A DNA stretch of 12,709 nt, taken from assembly GCA_029974875.1 (NCBI GenBank), contig JARKQP010000496.1, positions 1 through 12,709 of the forward strand. Direction: 5' to 3'. The stretch comes from Mobilitalea sp. GTDB taxonomy: Bacteria; Bacillota_A; Clostridia; Lachnospirales; Lachnospiraceae. Below, piece by piece: positions 7,151 through 12,709 of this stretch. A program made the translations under genes and the position numbers. Position 1 is the stretch's first letter. Each line of letters starts with the position of its first letter. The notes under the pieces are model-generated. The model was not told the DNA's origin. It saw only the letters and a program-made list of their open reading frames with translations, and made no database searches.

Positions 7151-7347
7151 GAATTGTGTTGTTTTTTGTGTTGTATAAAAGCCTTAAATTTTTCCTTGAT
7201 TCTTCATTTTCAGTTTTTTCATATAGCGTTAACCTAATAGTTTCCCCATGTTTGCACGGCAGTTGGCATCGTAAAAACGGTCATTCATATCCCTTACGGT
7301 ATGGAGGGAGAATATATTCTTTACGACGGGATCGGCTTCTTGAATAC
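7151..7347 (+). other. Spacer with no convincing gene
   Basis: This AT-rich spacer follows the tRNA terminator. I see no gene with a start and an RBS. A stretch of 36 codons without a stop (7241-7348, stop 7349-7351) ends in protein-like text, IPYGMEGEYILYDGIGFLNT, but it lacks a start and may be chance or the tail of a decayed gene. No copy of the tRNA 3' end is visible here or elsewhere in the window, so there is no evidence for an att-flanked island. Confidence 0.5.
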
Positions 7348-7376
7348 TTGACTAAGGCTAAAAATTCCGTTATAAT
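7348..7376 (+). promoter_or_regulatory. Promoter of the leader RNA upstream of the CNNM gene
   Basis: TTGACT (7348-7353), a 17-base spacer and a perfect TATAAT (7371-7376) predict a start near 7383. It is the best promoter between the tRNA and the CNNM gene. Confidence 0.72.
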
Positions 7377-7382
7377 AATTTT

Positions 7383-7543
7383 TGAAAGGATGGTGTACTT
7401 GTAGTGGATGATTCTTCCGGCCCTGAAGCAGAGCCGCCTAATCGACGATGTAAAAAAATAGATTCTAATAAATCCCCAAGCAAGTTTTTAATACACATAG
7501 CAGAGGGCAATCTTGTATTGTCCCTATTTCTATGTGTTTTTTT
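7383..7543 (+). ncRNA. Predicted leader RNA ending in an intrinsic terminator (attenuator or small RNA)
   Basis: From the predicted start near 7383, the transcript runs about 160 nt to a strong terminator at 7543, with the CNNM start 70 nt further on. It contains a hairpin at 7418-7436 (CGGC-C-CTG, loop AAG, CAG-A-GCCG) and then the terminator. A 49-codon GTG frame (7404-7553) overlaps it, but its 3' end is the terminator itself. I see no second strong promoter after the terminator, so the CNNM gene probably depends on readthrough, as in riboswitch or attenuator control. I do not match it to M-box, yybP-ykoY, NiCo or T-box consensus. A free-standing small RNA is the alternative. Confidence 0.4.
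7493..7543 (+). terminator. Intrinsic terminator in front of the CNNM gene
   Basis: The outer stem is ACACATAG (7493-7500) with CTATGTGT (7530-7537). The inner stem is AGGGCAAT (7504-7511) with ATTG-T-CCCT (7517-7525, one bulged T), loop CTTGT. Seven T follow the outer stem (7537-7543). Both stem and U-run are strong. Confidence 0.82.
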
Positions 7544-7613
7544 ATTGCGGTAGCCTAATATCTTAGAGTCACTGTAAACATTTTATTGAACAAAATTTTA
7601 GGAGGTTATTATT

Positions 7614-8951
7614 TTGTCGGATAGTCCTTTATTCTGGTTGCTTTTGCTCCAACTCATATTTATATGTCTCAATGCAATTTTTGCCTGTGCAGAAATTGCC
7701 GTTATCACTATGAATGATAACAAGCTGGCAAAACTCTCTGCTGCCGGGGATAAGCGTGCCTTACGCCTTACCAAGCTCACGGAACAGCCCGCAGGTTTTC
7801 TTGCAACCATTCAGGTTGGTATTACTTTGGTCAATCTTTTAAGCAGTGCTGTCGCTACGGAAAACTTTTCTGACCGATTGGTAGGATGGTTCGCCAGTAT
7901 AGGAGTTAATATACCTGTGTCCATAATTAACATTATATCAGTGGCTATTATTACGGTTGTGCTAACATATTTCACCGTACTCCTGGGTGAACTGATTCCT
8001 AAACGACTTGCCATGAAAAAGGCTGAACAAATCGCGCTTGGTATGTCTGGACTTATCTACGCAGTTTCAAAAATATTTACTCCGGCAGTTTGGCTTTTCA
8101 CCGTATCCACCAACGGCCTTTTGCGGCTATTAGGTGTTGATCCAAACAGTGAGGATGAAGAAAATGCGGAAGAAGAAATCCGCATGATATTGGACGCCGG
8201 TAAGCAAAAAGGAACCATACAGTCTGACGAACGGGATATGATTCAAAACATATTCGAGTTTGATGATACTTTCGCCGGGGAAATCATGACCCATCGTACA
8301 GAGGTCTCTCTTTTATGGCTCGATGAAACCGATGAAGAATGGGAGCAGACTATCAACGAAAGCAGGCATTCTATCTATCCGGTCTGCTCGGATAATACGG
8401 ATGATATCGTTGGGGTTTTATATGCAAAGGACTATCTCAGGCTTAAAAACAAAGCCCGCGACGAGGTAATGAAAAGCGCTGTAAAACCCGCCTACTTTGT
8501 CCCGGAATCTGTTCGGGCAGATGTCTTGTTCCGTAATATGAAAAAGTACAGGAACCACTTTGCGGTTGTTGTAGACGAATACGGTGGCATGAGCGGGATC
8601 ATCACCATGAATGATCTGCTGGAAGAATTAGTTGGCGACCTTGAAGATGACATTTCAATCCCTGCGGAATCACCACTCATTGAACGTACAGATTCAAAGA
8701 CTTGGCGCATACAGGGCACCGCACCACTGGACGAGGTATCAAAGCAGCTTGGTGTACTGCTTCCCGATGAAGATTACGATACCTTTGGCGGCTTGGTCTT
8801 TGGGCTTTTAGGAACTGTTCCAAATGACGGAAGCACGCCGGAGCTTGAAGAATATGGTCTGACAATAAAGGTAAAAAAGATTAAGGAACGCAGGCTGGAA
8901 AGTGCGGTGGTTTGCTTGTCAGATGTTAAACCAGGCGATATTATCGGTTAA
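7614..8951 (+). CDS. CNNM/CorC-family membrane protein with CBS pair and CorC_HlyC domain
   Basis: This 445-residue membrane protein belongs to the family once annotated as hemolysin-like; characterised members export or handle Mg2+ and sometimes Co2+. Domain order: the DUF21/CNNM transmembrane domain (about 1-175) with hydrophobic segments near 6-30, 60-82, 98-124 and 140-165, including the conserved LGELIPKRLA (124-133); a two-CBS cytosolic module (about 215-345) with the typical FEFDD...IMTHRTEV and VVDEYGGMSGIITMNDLLEELVGD features (the second at about 319-342); and the CorC_HlyC domain (about 358-440) with DEDYDTFGGLVFGLLG. The start is TTG 7614, with AGGAGG (7600-7605) eight bases upstream, which is ideal. 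The gene is single, preceded by the terminator-ended leader described separately. The metal transported cannot be decided from the sequence. Confidence 0.93.
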   Translation: MSDSPLFWLLLLQLIFICLNAIFACAEIAVITMNDNKLAKLSAAGDKRALRLTKLTEQPAGFLATIQVGITLVNLLSSAVATENFSDRLVGWFASIGVNIPVSIINIISVAIITVVLTYFTVLLGELIPKRLAMKKAEQIALGMSGLIYAVSKIFTPAVWLFTVSTNGLLRLLGVDPNSEDEENAEEEIRMILDAGKQKGTIQSDERDMIQNIFEFDDTFAGEIMTHRTEVSLLWLDETDEEWEQTINESRHSIYPVCSDNTDDIVGVLYAKDYLRLKNKARDEVMKSAVKPAYFVPESVRADVLFRNMKKYRNHFAVVVDEYGGMSGIITMNDLLEELVGDLEDDISIPAESPLIERTDSKTWRIQGTAPLDEVSKQLGVLLPDEDYDTFGGLVFGLLGTVPNDGSTPELEEYGLTIKVKKIKERRLESAVVCLSDVKPGDIIG

Positions 8952-8993
8952 GCGAAAAGGGGAATGGCTCTAAAACAAATATACCGCCAATAC

Positions 8994-9014
8994 CCCAACC
9001 TGAATTGGGCTTTT
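8994..9014 (+). terminator. Weak terminator candidate after the CNNM gene
   Basis: CCCAA (8994-8998), loop CCTGAA, TTGGG (9005-9009), then C and TTTT (9011-9014). The stem is only five pairs. It lies 42 bases after the CNNM stop, in the right place to separate the two transcription units. Confidence 0.35.
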
Positions 9015-9065
9015 GAGCTATTAATCCGATAGGTTTTGCTTGGTGACCCATGACATTCATCACTA

Positions 9066-9094
9066 TTGCGACGGGAAGACTCTGGATATAATAT
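9066..9094 (+). promoter_or_regulatory. Promoter of the ABC/two-component operon
   Basis: TTGCGA (9066-9071) is followed by overlapping -10 candidates: TATAAT (9087-9092, 15-base spacer) or TAATAT (9089-9094, 17-base spacer). A spacer off the optimum would fit a promoter that needs an activator. Confidence 0.5.
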
Positions 9095-9095
9095 A

Positions 9096-9120
9096 AGTAT
9101 GTATTGGGCAAACACATACT
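9096..9120 (+). promoter_or_regulatory. Inverted repeat, candidate operator for the ABC operon
   Basis: AGTATGT (9096-9102) and ACATACT (9114-9120) are perfect inverted copies separated by 11 bases. The repeat starts just after the -10, covers the expected transcription start and ends 21 bases before the ATPase ATG. It could be an operator for the operon's own NarL-type regulator or for another repressor, or it could form an RNA hairpin at the 5' end of the mRNA. Confidence 0.5.
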
Positions 9121-9141
9121 CTTATTAACGGAGGTGTCTAT

Positions 9142-10089
9142 ATGACAGTAGCAAATATGAAGGATGTGATCAAGCGTTTCGGGAATGTGCAGGCGCTGGA
9201 TCATGTGAGCTTTGAAATTCAAGAAGGAGAAGTCTTGGGACTGTTGGGTCCGAATGGTGCTGGTAAAACCACCGCGATTCGGGCGCTGGCAGGGCTGATC
9301 GGCTCGGATTCTGGAGAAATTATGCTCTTTGGAGAAAAGCAGGAGGTGAACAACATCCGGCTGAAACAGCACTTGGGGTTGATAACTCAGGAAGTGACTG
9401 TATTTGAGGAACTGACCGCCGAGGAGAATTTACGCTTTTTCGGCGGATTGTATGGCGTGAAAGGAGATAAACTGCGCCAGCGCGTAAAGGAAACTTTGGA
9501 ATTTGTAGGATTATCCGAGCACTCAAAAAAAGCGCCGGGCAAATTCTCGGGCGGCATGCAGCGCAGGCTCAACATCGCCTGTGCGCTGGTGCATTCCCCG
9601 AAATTCCTCATTATGGATGAACCGACCGTGGGCATTGATCCTCAGTCGCGCAGCTATATTCTTGAATCTGTCAAACGGCTGGCAACCCAGGGCACAACGG
9701 TGCTGTATACCTCCCATTACATGGAGGAAGTGCAGGCCATCGCTTCCCGCATCGTCATTATGGATTTGGGCCGGGTAATCGCCTCCGGTACGTTGGAGGA
9801 ATTGGTTGGCCGCATTCAGCATGAAGAAACCATCCGCATAACGGTGACGAATCCCAGCGCCGCCCTTGTAGAAAGCTTCCGTGCGATCCAAGGCGTTAAA
9901 ACAGTAACACAAAAAGGCGCGGATTATATCATTGTATCCGGCGCAGGCTCCGGCAATCTGAACCGGGTGCTGGAAGTGGCGCAGCAAAGCGGAGGAGTTT
10001 CCAATATCTCGGCAGATAAACCTACACTGGAGGACGTCTTTCTCACCCTTACGGGAAAAAAACTGCGGGACGAGGAGGCGGACGTATGA
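9142..10089 (+). CDS. ABC transporter ATP-binding protein, ABC-2/drug-export type
   Basis: This 315-residue cytoplasmic ATPase powers the two permeases encoded next to it. The motifs are complete: Walker A GPNGAGKTT (36-44), Q-loop Gln83 in TQEVTVFEE, signature FSGGMQRR (135-142), Walker B LIMDEP (156-161) with catalytic Glu160, D-loop GIDP, and H-loop His192 in TSHYMEEV. The C-terminal part (about 225-310) is the extension found in DrrA/CcmA-like exporters, ending in the usual LEDVFLTLTGKKLRD. The ATG at 9142 follows GGAGGTG by about six bases. The stop overlaps the next start as ATGA (10086-10089), which implies coupled translation. With two permeases, a kinase and a regulator downstream, the set resembles the B. 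subtilis LnrLMN/LnrJK (linearmycin resistance) and YvfRSTU gene sets. The substrate is probably an amphipathic antibiotic or peptide (inference). Confidence 0.95.
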   Translation: MTVANMKDVIKRFGNVQALDHVSFEIQEGEVLGLLGPNGAGKTTAIRALAGLIGSDSGEIMLFGEKQEVNNIRLKQHLGLITQEVTVFEELTAEENLRFFGGLYGVKGDKLRQRVKETLEFVGLSEHSKKAPGKFSGGMQRRLNIACALVHSPKFLIMDEPTVGIDPQSRSYILESVKRLATQGTTVLYTSHYMEEVQAIASRIVIMDLGRVIASGTLEELVGRIQHEETIRITVTNPSAALVESFRAIQGVKTVTQKGADYIIVSGAGSGNLNRVLEVAQQSGGVSNISADKPTLEDVFLTLTGKKLRDEEADV

Positions 10090-10847
10090 AAAGCACACAA
10101 TTTGCCTTGTTCTTTCTGCATTATCTACGCCGCTCGCTACGGGAACCCTTTACTTTAATTATTTATATTGTGCTGCCTGTGATTATATCAGGCGTCTTGA
10201 ACTCTATCTATACGTGGAACCCGTCGGGAAACACCTCTTTGAATGGATACAATATGGTCGCCACCTATATCAGTGTCGGTATGATGCTGTTGTTTCAGTT
10301 AAGCGGGGGCCTGTACCTGCTGAATTACCTTTATTACGACTTAATGCGCCCCATGAAGTGGCGGCTAAAGGCTGCCCCCGGCGAAACAGCGATCATTATT
10401 TATGCGGCGGCGAGCTGCTGCACCGTTTTCTGTGCGGTGCAAGGCCTCCTGATCGTCGGCCTGACCTCATGGCTTTTTAACGCCTATTGGGGAAACATGT
10501 TTATTACAGTGCTTACTATATTTTTAGTCTCACTCATTGCCCAAATGCTTGGTATGCTGTTGTTACTGCTCACACGCAGCGTGGGGGTGTCAGAGGGAAT
10601 TGTTTGGACACTGTCCAACGGGATGGCCTGTCTGGGTGGTATGTTGTTTCCCCTCCCGGATAACGCTTTCTTTGGATTCTTGAAAATCTACGGTACGCCT
10701 TTTTCTCTGGCGAACAGCGCTATTTTTGAATCCGGTTTTTTGAAGTCCACAGAAACCAGCCCATGGATATTTCTGTTGATTCTGCTCGGTATTGCCGTCA
10801 CGCTATGCTTGATAGCTATCCCTCTGGGGAGGAGGCGATTAGTATGA
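10086..10847 (+). CDS. ABC-2 type transporter permease, first subunit
   Basis: This 253-residue integral membrane protein has about six hydrophobic segments (near residues 22-38, 55-78, 100-125, 135-160, 170-188 and 225-246), the usual ABC-2 layout. The N-terminal stretch before the first helix carries basic residues (LRRSLREP), and the loop after helix 2 has MRPMKWRLKAAPG, the cytosolic coupling segment typical of this family. It should pair with the second permease and the ATPase to form the exporter. The start overlaps the ATPase stop by four bases, and its own stop overlaps the next gene by four bases (ATGA at 10844-10847). At 253 residues it is shorter than LnrM-type permeases that have a large extracellular domain, so a simple exporter core is likely. 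Confidence 0.88.
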   Translation: MKSTQFALFFLHYLRRSLREPFTLIIYIVLPVIISGVLNSIYTWNPSGNTSLNGYNMVATYISVGMMLLFQLSGGLYLLNYLYYDLMRPMKWRLKAAPGETAIIIYAAASCCTVFCAVQGLLIVGLTSWLFNAYWGNMFITVLTIFLVSLIAQMLGMLLLLLTRSVGVSEGIVWTLSNGMACLGGMLFPLPDNAFFGFLKIYGTPFSLANSAIFESGFLKSTETSPWIFLLILLGIAVTLCLIAIPLGRRRLV

Positions 10848-11530
10848 CAATCTTCAGATTTTACTTGATTCGGAGCATGCGCAAAAGAATGACCCTGCTG
10901 GCGTTAATCGTTTTGCCGCTTGTAATCCTGTTTCTGCCCCCCCTTTGGAATATGGAAGACGCGCTTGGATTCTCCTTTTACAGCCTTGTCATTTTATTTG
11001 GCTCATTCGCTTTGGTGCGTTCGACCATGACCGACCGGGAAAGCGGTTTGATCGTGCGTATTTTTGCGGCACCTGTAACCACGCTGACGTATCTTTCTCA
11101 AAGCCTCCTTGCTTACATGCTGCTTATGCTTTTACAGGTCGTGGTATTCGTGGGCATTGGTACGGCTTTGTACGGATGGGATGCGTATATTTCAGCGATG
11201 CTCCTGCTTGGATACATCTTATTTGCGTCCACCTCTGTTTCCCTATCCTTGGCATGGAATTCGCTGTTCCGCAGCAAGGCGATGTCAGGTGGGGTATTCA
11301 GCATACTGGTGTCGTTCATGGCGATTTTGGGTGGGGTATTTGTTCCGCTTTCCATGCTCCCGGATGTTATGCAAAAGATTGGGATGCTGTTTCCGACCTA
11401 CTGGATTTCCAGCATCCTGATAGGGATAGCGGGGAGACAGCCGCCTTTCGGTATCTGGACGTCAAGTGGCATTTTGATGATGTTTACCGCTATATTTCTC
11501 ATCTTTGGCAGCAAGCGCAGGCTGGAATAA
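10844..11530 (+). CDS. ABC-2 type transporter permease, second subunit
   Basis: This 228-residue membrane protein of the ABC-2 family is the partner of the permease just upstream. Counting from ATG 10844, hydrophobic segments lie at about 18-34, 42-58, 83-108, 115-137, 145-165 and 200-220. A cytosolic segment after helix 2 (MTDRESGLIVRIFAAPVT) matches the family's DRE-G coupling region. The frame extends upstream to a possible ATG at 10763, but that would put 27 hydrophilic residues inside the previous gene. ATG 10844 has GGAGG about eight to ten bases upstream and gives the same ATGA overlap as the previous junction, so it is preferred. Equal spacing of the three genes implies fixed subunit ratios. 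The substrate is not known from the sequence. Confidence 0.88.
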   Translation: MTIFRFYLIRSMRKRMTLLALIVLPLVILFLPPLWNMEDALGFSFYSLVILFGSFALVRSTMTDRESGLIVRIFAAPVTTLTYLSQSLLAYMLLMLLQVVVFVGIGTALYGWDAYISAMLLLGYILFASTSVSLSLAWNSLFRSKAMSGGVFSILVSFMAILGGVFVPLSMLPDVMQKIGMLFPTYWISSILIGIAGRQPPFGIWTSSGILMMFTAIFLIFGSKRRLE

Positions 11531-11544
11531 GACCTGAAGGAATT

Positions 11545-11554
11545 AAGGAGGTGG
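11545..11554 (+). promoter_or_regulatory. Strong ribosome binding site without a usual start codon behind it
   Basis: AAGGAGGTGG is close to the perfect anti-16S match. At the expected distance the kinase frame has TTT, ACT, TTC and ATC codons. The GTG inside the site (11551-11553) is in another frame and closes after six codons at TAG 11569-11571. Confidence 0.7.
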
Positions 11555-11638
11555 TTTACTTTCATCGATAGGAAACCAACACTCTATGAAAAGCTATCCA
11601 TAGCGTACCGTGCGCTTGGAATACTCCTGCTGTACATT

Positions 11639-12655
11639 TTGTGGGTAAAAACCGACAGTGATGTGGCAGGATTATTCCTGCTTCTGGCGCTGCTGACGCT
11701 GATGCTGCTGCGCTGGCGATTCCAAAAGTTGAAATGGACGCTTATTATTGACCAGCTTGCCGTTATCGGCGTTTCTTTTCTTTGGGGAAACAGCGGTTAT
11801 GCCCTTGTGCTCGGCGTGTTTGAAGCGGCCTGTCTCGGTTGCCCGTTATTCGCATTCCCCGCCCTGTTTTTCGCTGCAATCTACAGGCCGGAGGAACTTT
11901 TGGGCTTGCTGCTGGCCCAAAGCGCCTTTGCTGGTTTCGCCCTGTGGGGCTGGCGCAGGCAGCAGGAATCCGCGCTCAGGCGTATGGATGAAGAACGCAG
12001 ACGGCACTACGAAACCGAGAGATTAAAACAGGAGCTGCTGGCCGCAAACATGCAGGTAGCACGAATGGCCGAGCTGTCTGAGCGCAGCCGCATTGCCCGC
12101 GAGATTCATGATAATGCAGGGCATGAGATTGTGGCGGCGTATATGTCGCTGCAAACAGCGCAGGCGCTGTCTGAGGCCGATACTGCTGAAGCACAGGAAC
12201 TGTTTCATGAAGGGATGAAGCGGTTAGAAGCGGGAATTGATAAAATCCGAGAAGCGGTGCACAATCTTACCCCTCTTACCGAAATAGGCGTTGGCGCCCT
12301 GCGGGGCCTCTGCGAAAAATTTTCGCACTGCCCTGTGGAGTATATCGCGTATGGCGATCCCACCAAGGTTTCGGTGTATCTATGGGTCATTCTGGAGGCT
12401 TGCCTCAAGGAAGCCCTCACCAATATCTTACGCCACGCGGACGCAAAAAAAGTAACGGTAACGCTGGACATTACGCCGCATATTGTCCGCTTATGCATAG
12501 AAAACGATGGGGTCAAAAAAGGTACTGGCTATGCCGGAATAGGGCTTCGCAACCTGCGGCAGAGGGCAATGGCTGTTGGGGGAAACATTTCAACCGACCT
12601 GTCCGACTACTTCCGGTTGGTTTGTGTGCTTCCCTCGGACAGAAAGGAGCTTTGA
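11639..12655 (+). CDS. Sensor histidine kinase, NarL/DesK/LiaS type, start codon uncertain
   Basis: This membrane kinase should control the ABC operon with the regulator encoded next to it. Counting from TTG 11639, membrane segments lie at about 9-25, 33-48, 53-80 and 86-104, followed by a coiled coil (about 105-150), the HisKA_3 motif SRIAREIHDNAGHE with phospho-accepting His157, and a HATPase domain with N-box CLKEALTNILRHA (Asn262), END-G (288-291) and GIGLRNLRQRA. There is no large extracellular sensor domain, as in intramembrane-sensing kinases of antibiotic-response systems. The start is a problem. The only strong RBS, AAGGAGGTGG at 11545-11554, is followed by TTC (11561) and ATC (11564) in the kinase frame and no ATG, GTG or TTG until 11639, 84 bases later. 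The open frame between them encodes DRKPTLYEKLSIAYRALG and a further hydrophobic stretch, which looks like the real N-terminus. The true product may therefore begin near 11561-11564 and have about 25 more residues. Confidence 0.88.
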   Translation: MWVKTDSDVAGLFLLLALLTLMLLRWRFQKLKWTLIIDQLAVIGVSFLWGNSGYALVLGVFEAACLGCPLFAFPALFFAAIYRPEELLGLLLAQSAFAGFALWGWRRQQESALRRMDEERRRHYETERLKQELLAANMQVARMAELSERSRIAREIHDNAGHEIVAAYMSLQTAQALSEADTAEAQELFHEGMKRLEAGIDKIREAVHNLTPLTEIGVGALRGLCEKFSHCPVEYIAYGDPTKVSVYLWVILEACLKEALTNILRHADAKKVTVTLDITPHIVRLCIENDGVKKGTGYAGIGLRNLRQRAMAVGGNISTDLSDYFRLVCVLPSDRKEL

Positions 12656-12656
12656 T

Positions 12657-12709
12657 GTGAATATTTTCATTGTGGATGATGACGCATTGATTTGTAGAAG
12701 CCTTGCTCT
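12657..12709 (+). CDS. Response regulator, N-terminal fragment (3' end outside the window)
   Basis: From GTG 12657 the frame reads MNIFIVDDDALICRSLA and runs off the window edge. IFIVDDD is the first beta strand plus the acidic pocket of a receiver domain, so the gene encodes the cognate regulator of the adjacent kinase. Kinases of this type normally pair with NarL/LuxR-type DNA-binding regulators, which cannot be checked here. AAAGGAG lies about eight to nine bases before the GTG. The ATG at 12655 is followed at once by TGA and is not the start. One base separates the kinase stop (12653-12655) from this GTG, so translation is probably coupled. Confidence 0.85.
   Translation, partial: MNIFIVDDDALICRSLA

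Noticed and set aside
8964..9032. A 22-codon ORF (MALKQIYRQYPNLNWAFELL...) after the CNNM gene with an AAAGGGGA site upstream
   Set aside because: It is very short, not recognisable, and contains the candidate terminator. I see nothing to separate it from chance.
8941..9372. Minus-strand 143-codon ORF across the CNNM to ABC spacer
   Set aside because: More than half of it is the antisense of the ABC ATPase gene, which has complete motifs and a clear RBS. No motif or RBS supports the minus-strand frame.
10763..10843. N-terminal extension of the second permease to ATG 10763
   Set aside because: The extra 27 residues are hydrophilic and overlap the first permease gene. ATG 10844 has an RBS and the same ATGA overlap as the previous junction.
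10945..11571. 208-codon plus-strand ORF overlapping the second permease
   Set aside because: Its composition (many Cys, His and Trp in an irregular pattern) is that of a frame shadow. The permease frame has regular membrane segments and a proper start.
12382..12660. 92-codon plus-strand ORF overlapping the kinase 3' end
   Set aside because: It is an out-of-frame shadow of the HATPase domain, which carries intact N-box and glycine-rich motifs in the kinase frame.

Overview
The window looks like the chromosome of a Gram-positive clostridium, most probably a gut Lachnospiraceae-type organism. This is inferred from the protein styles (YesM-type kinase, GH42 beta-galactosidase without the zinc cysteine cluster, CNNM/CorC exporter, ABC-2 module with a NarL-type two-component system), from strong AGGAGG-like ribosome binding sites with some TTG/GTG starts, and from a tRNA gene that does not encode CCA. 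No species can be named from the sequence alone.

Layout. (1) 1-3266: the 3' part of a dCache/HAMP sensor histidine kinase, then 18 bases later a GH42 beta-galactosidase whose reading frame is broken by one amber codon at 1569-1571. (2) 3324-4222: a sigma-A type promoter, a 15-codon basic leader ORF, a histidine-phosphatase gene whose ATG overlaps the leader stop, and a candidate terminator. (3) 4237-6864: a minus-strand GH3 (NagZ-like) lipoprotein and a plus-strand membrane diguanylate cyclase, diverging from promoters that appear to share their -35 region. (4) 6954-7150: a tRNA-Pro(CGG) unit with promoter, two leader hairpins, tRNA body and a strong terminator. (5) 7151-8951: a spacer with a promoter and a leader RNA of about 160 nt that ends in an intrinsic terminator, then a CNNM/CBS/CorC_HlyC membrane protein. 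(6) 9066-12709: a promoter with an inverted repeat, followed by a tightly packed operon of ABC ATPase, two ABC-2 permeases, a NarL/DesK-type histidine kinase and the first codons of a response regulator.

How the genes work together. The left block suits sensing of an extracellular ligand coupled to galactoside breakdown, but the hydrolase is probably inactive in this strain unless the amber codon is suppressed or is a sequence error. The right block has the gene content of linearmycin-type or bacteriocin-type export and immunity systems (ATPase, two permeases, two-component system). Its promoter carries a 7-11-7 inverted repeat that could be the site where its own regulator acts.

I did not find a clearly new multi-gene system. 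The points most worth a second look are the amber codon in the GH42 gene, the absence of a usual start codon behind the strong RBS of the second kinase, the terminator-ended leader in front of the CNNM gene, the structured tRNA-Pro leader, the shared -35 of the divergent promoters, and the basic leader peptide coupled to the phosphatase.
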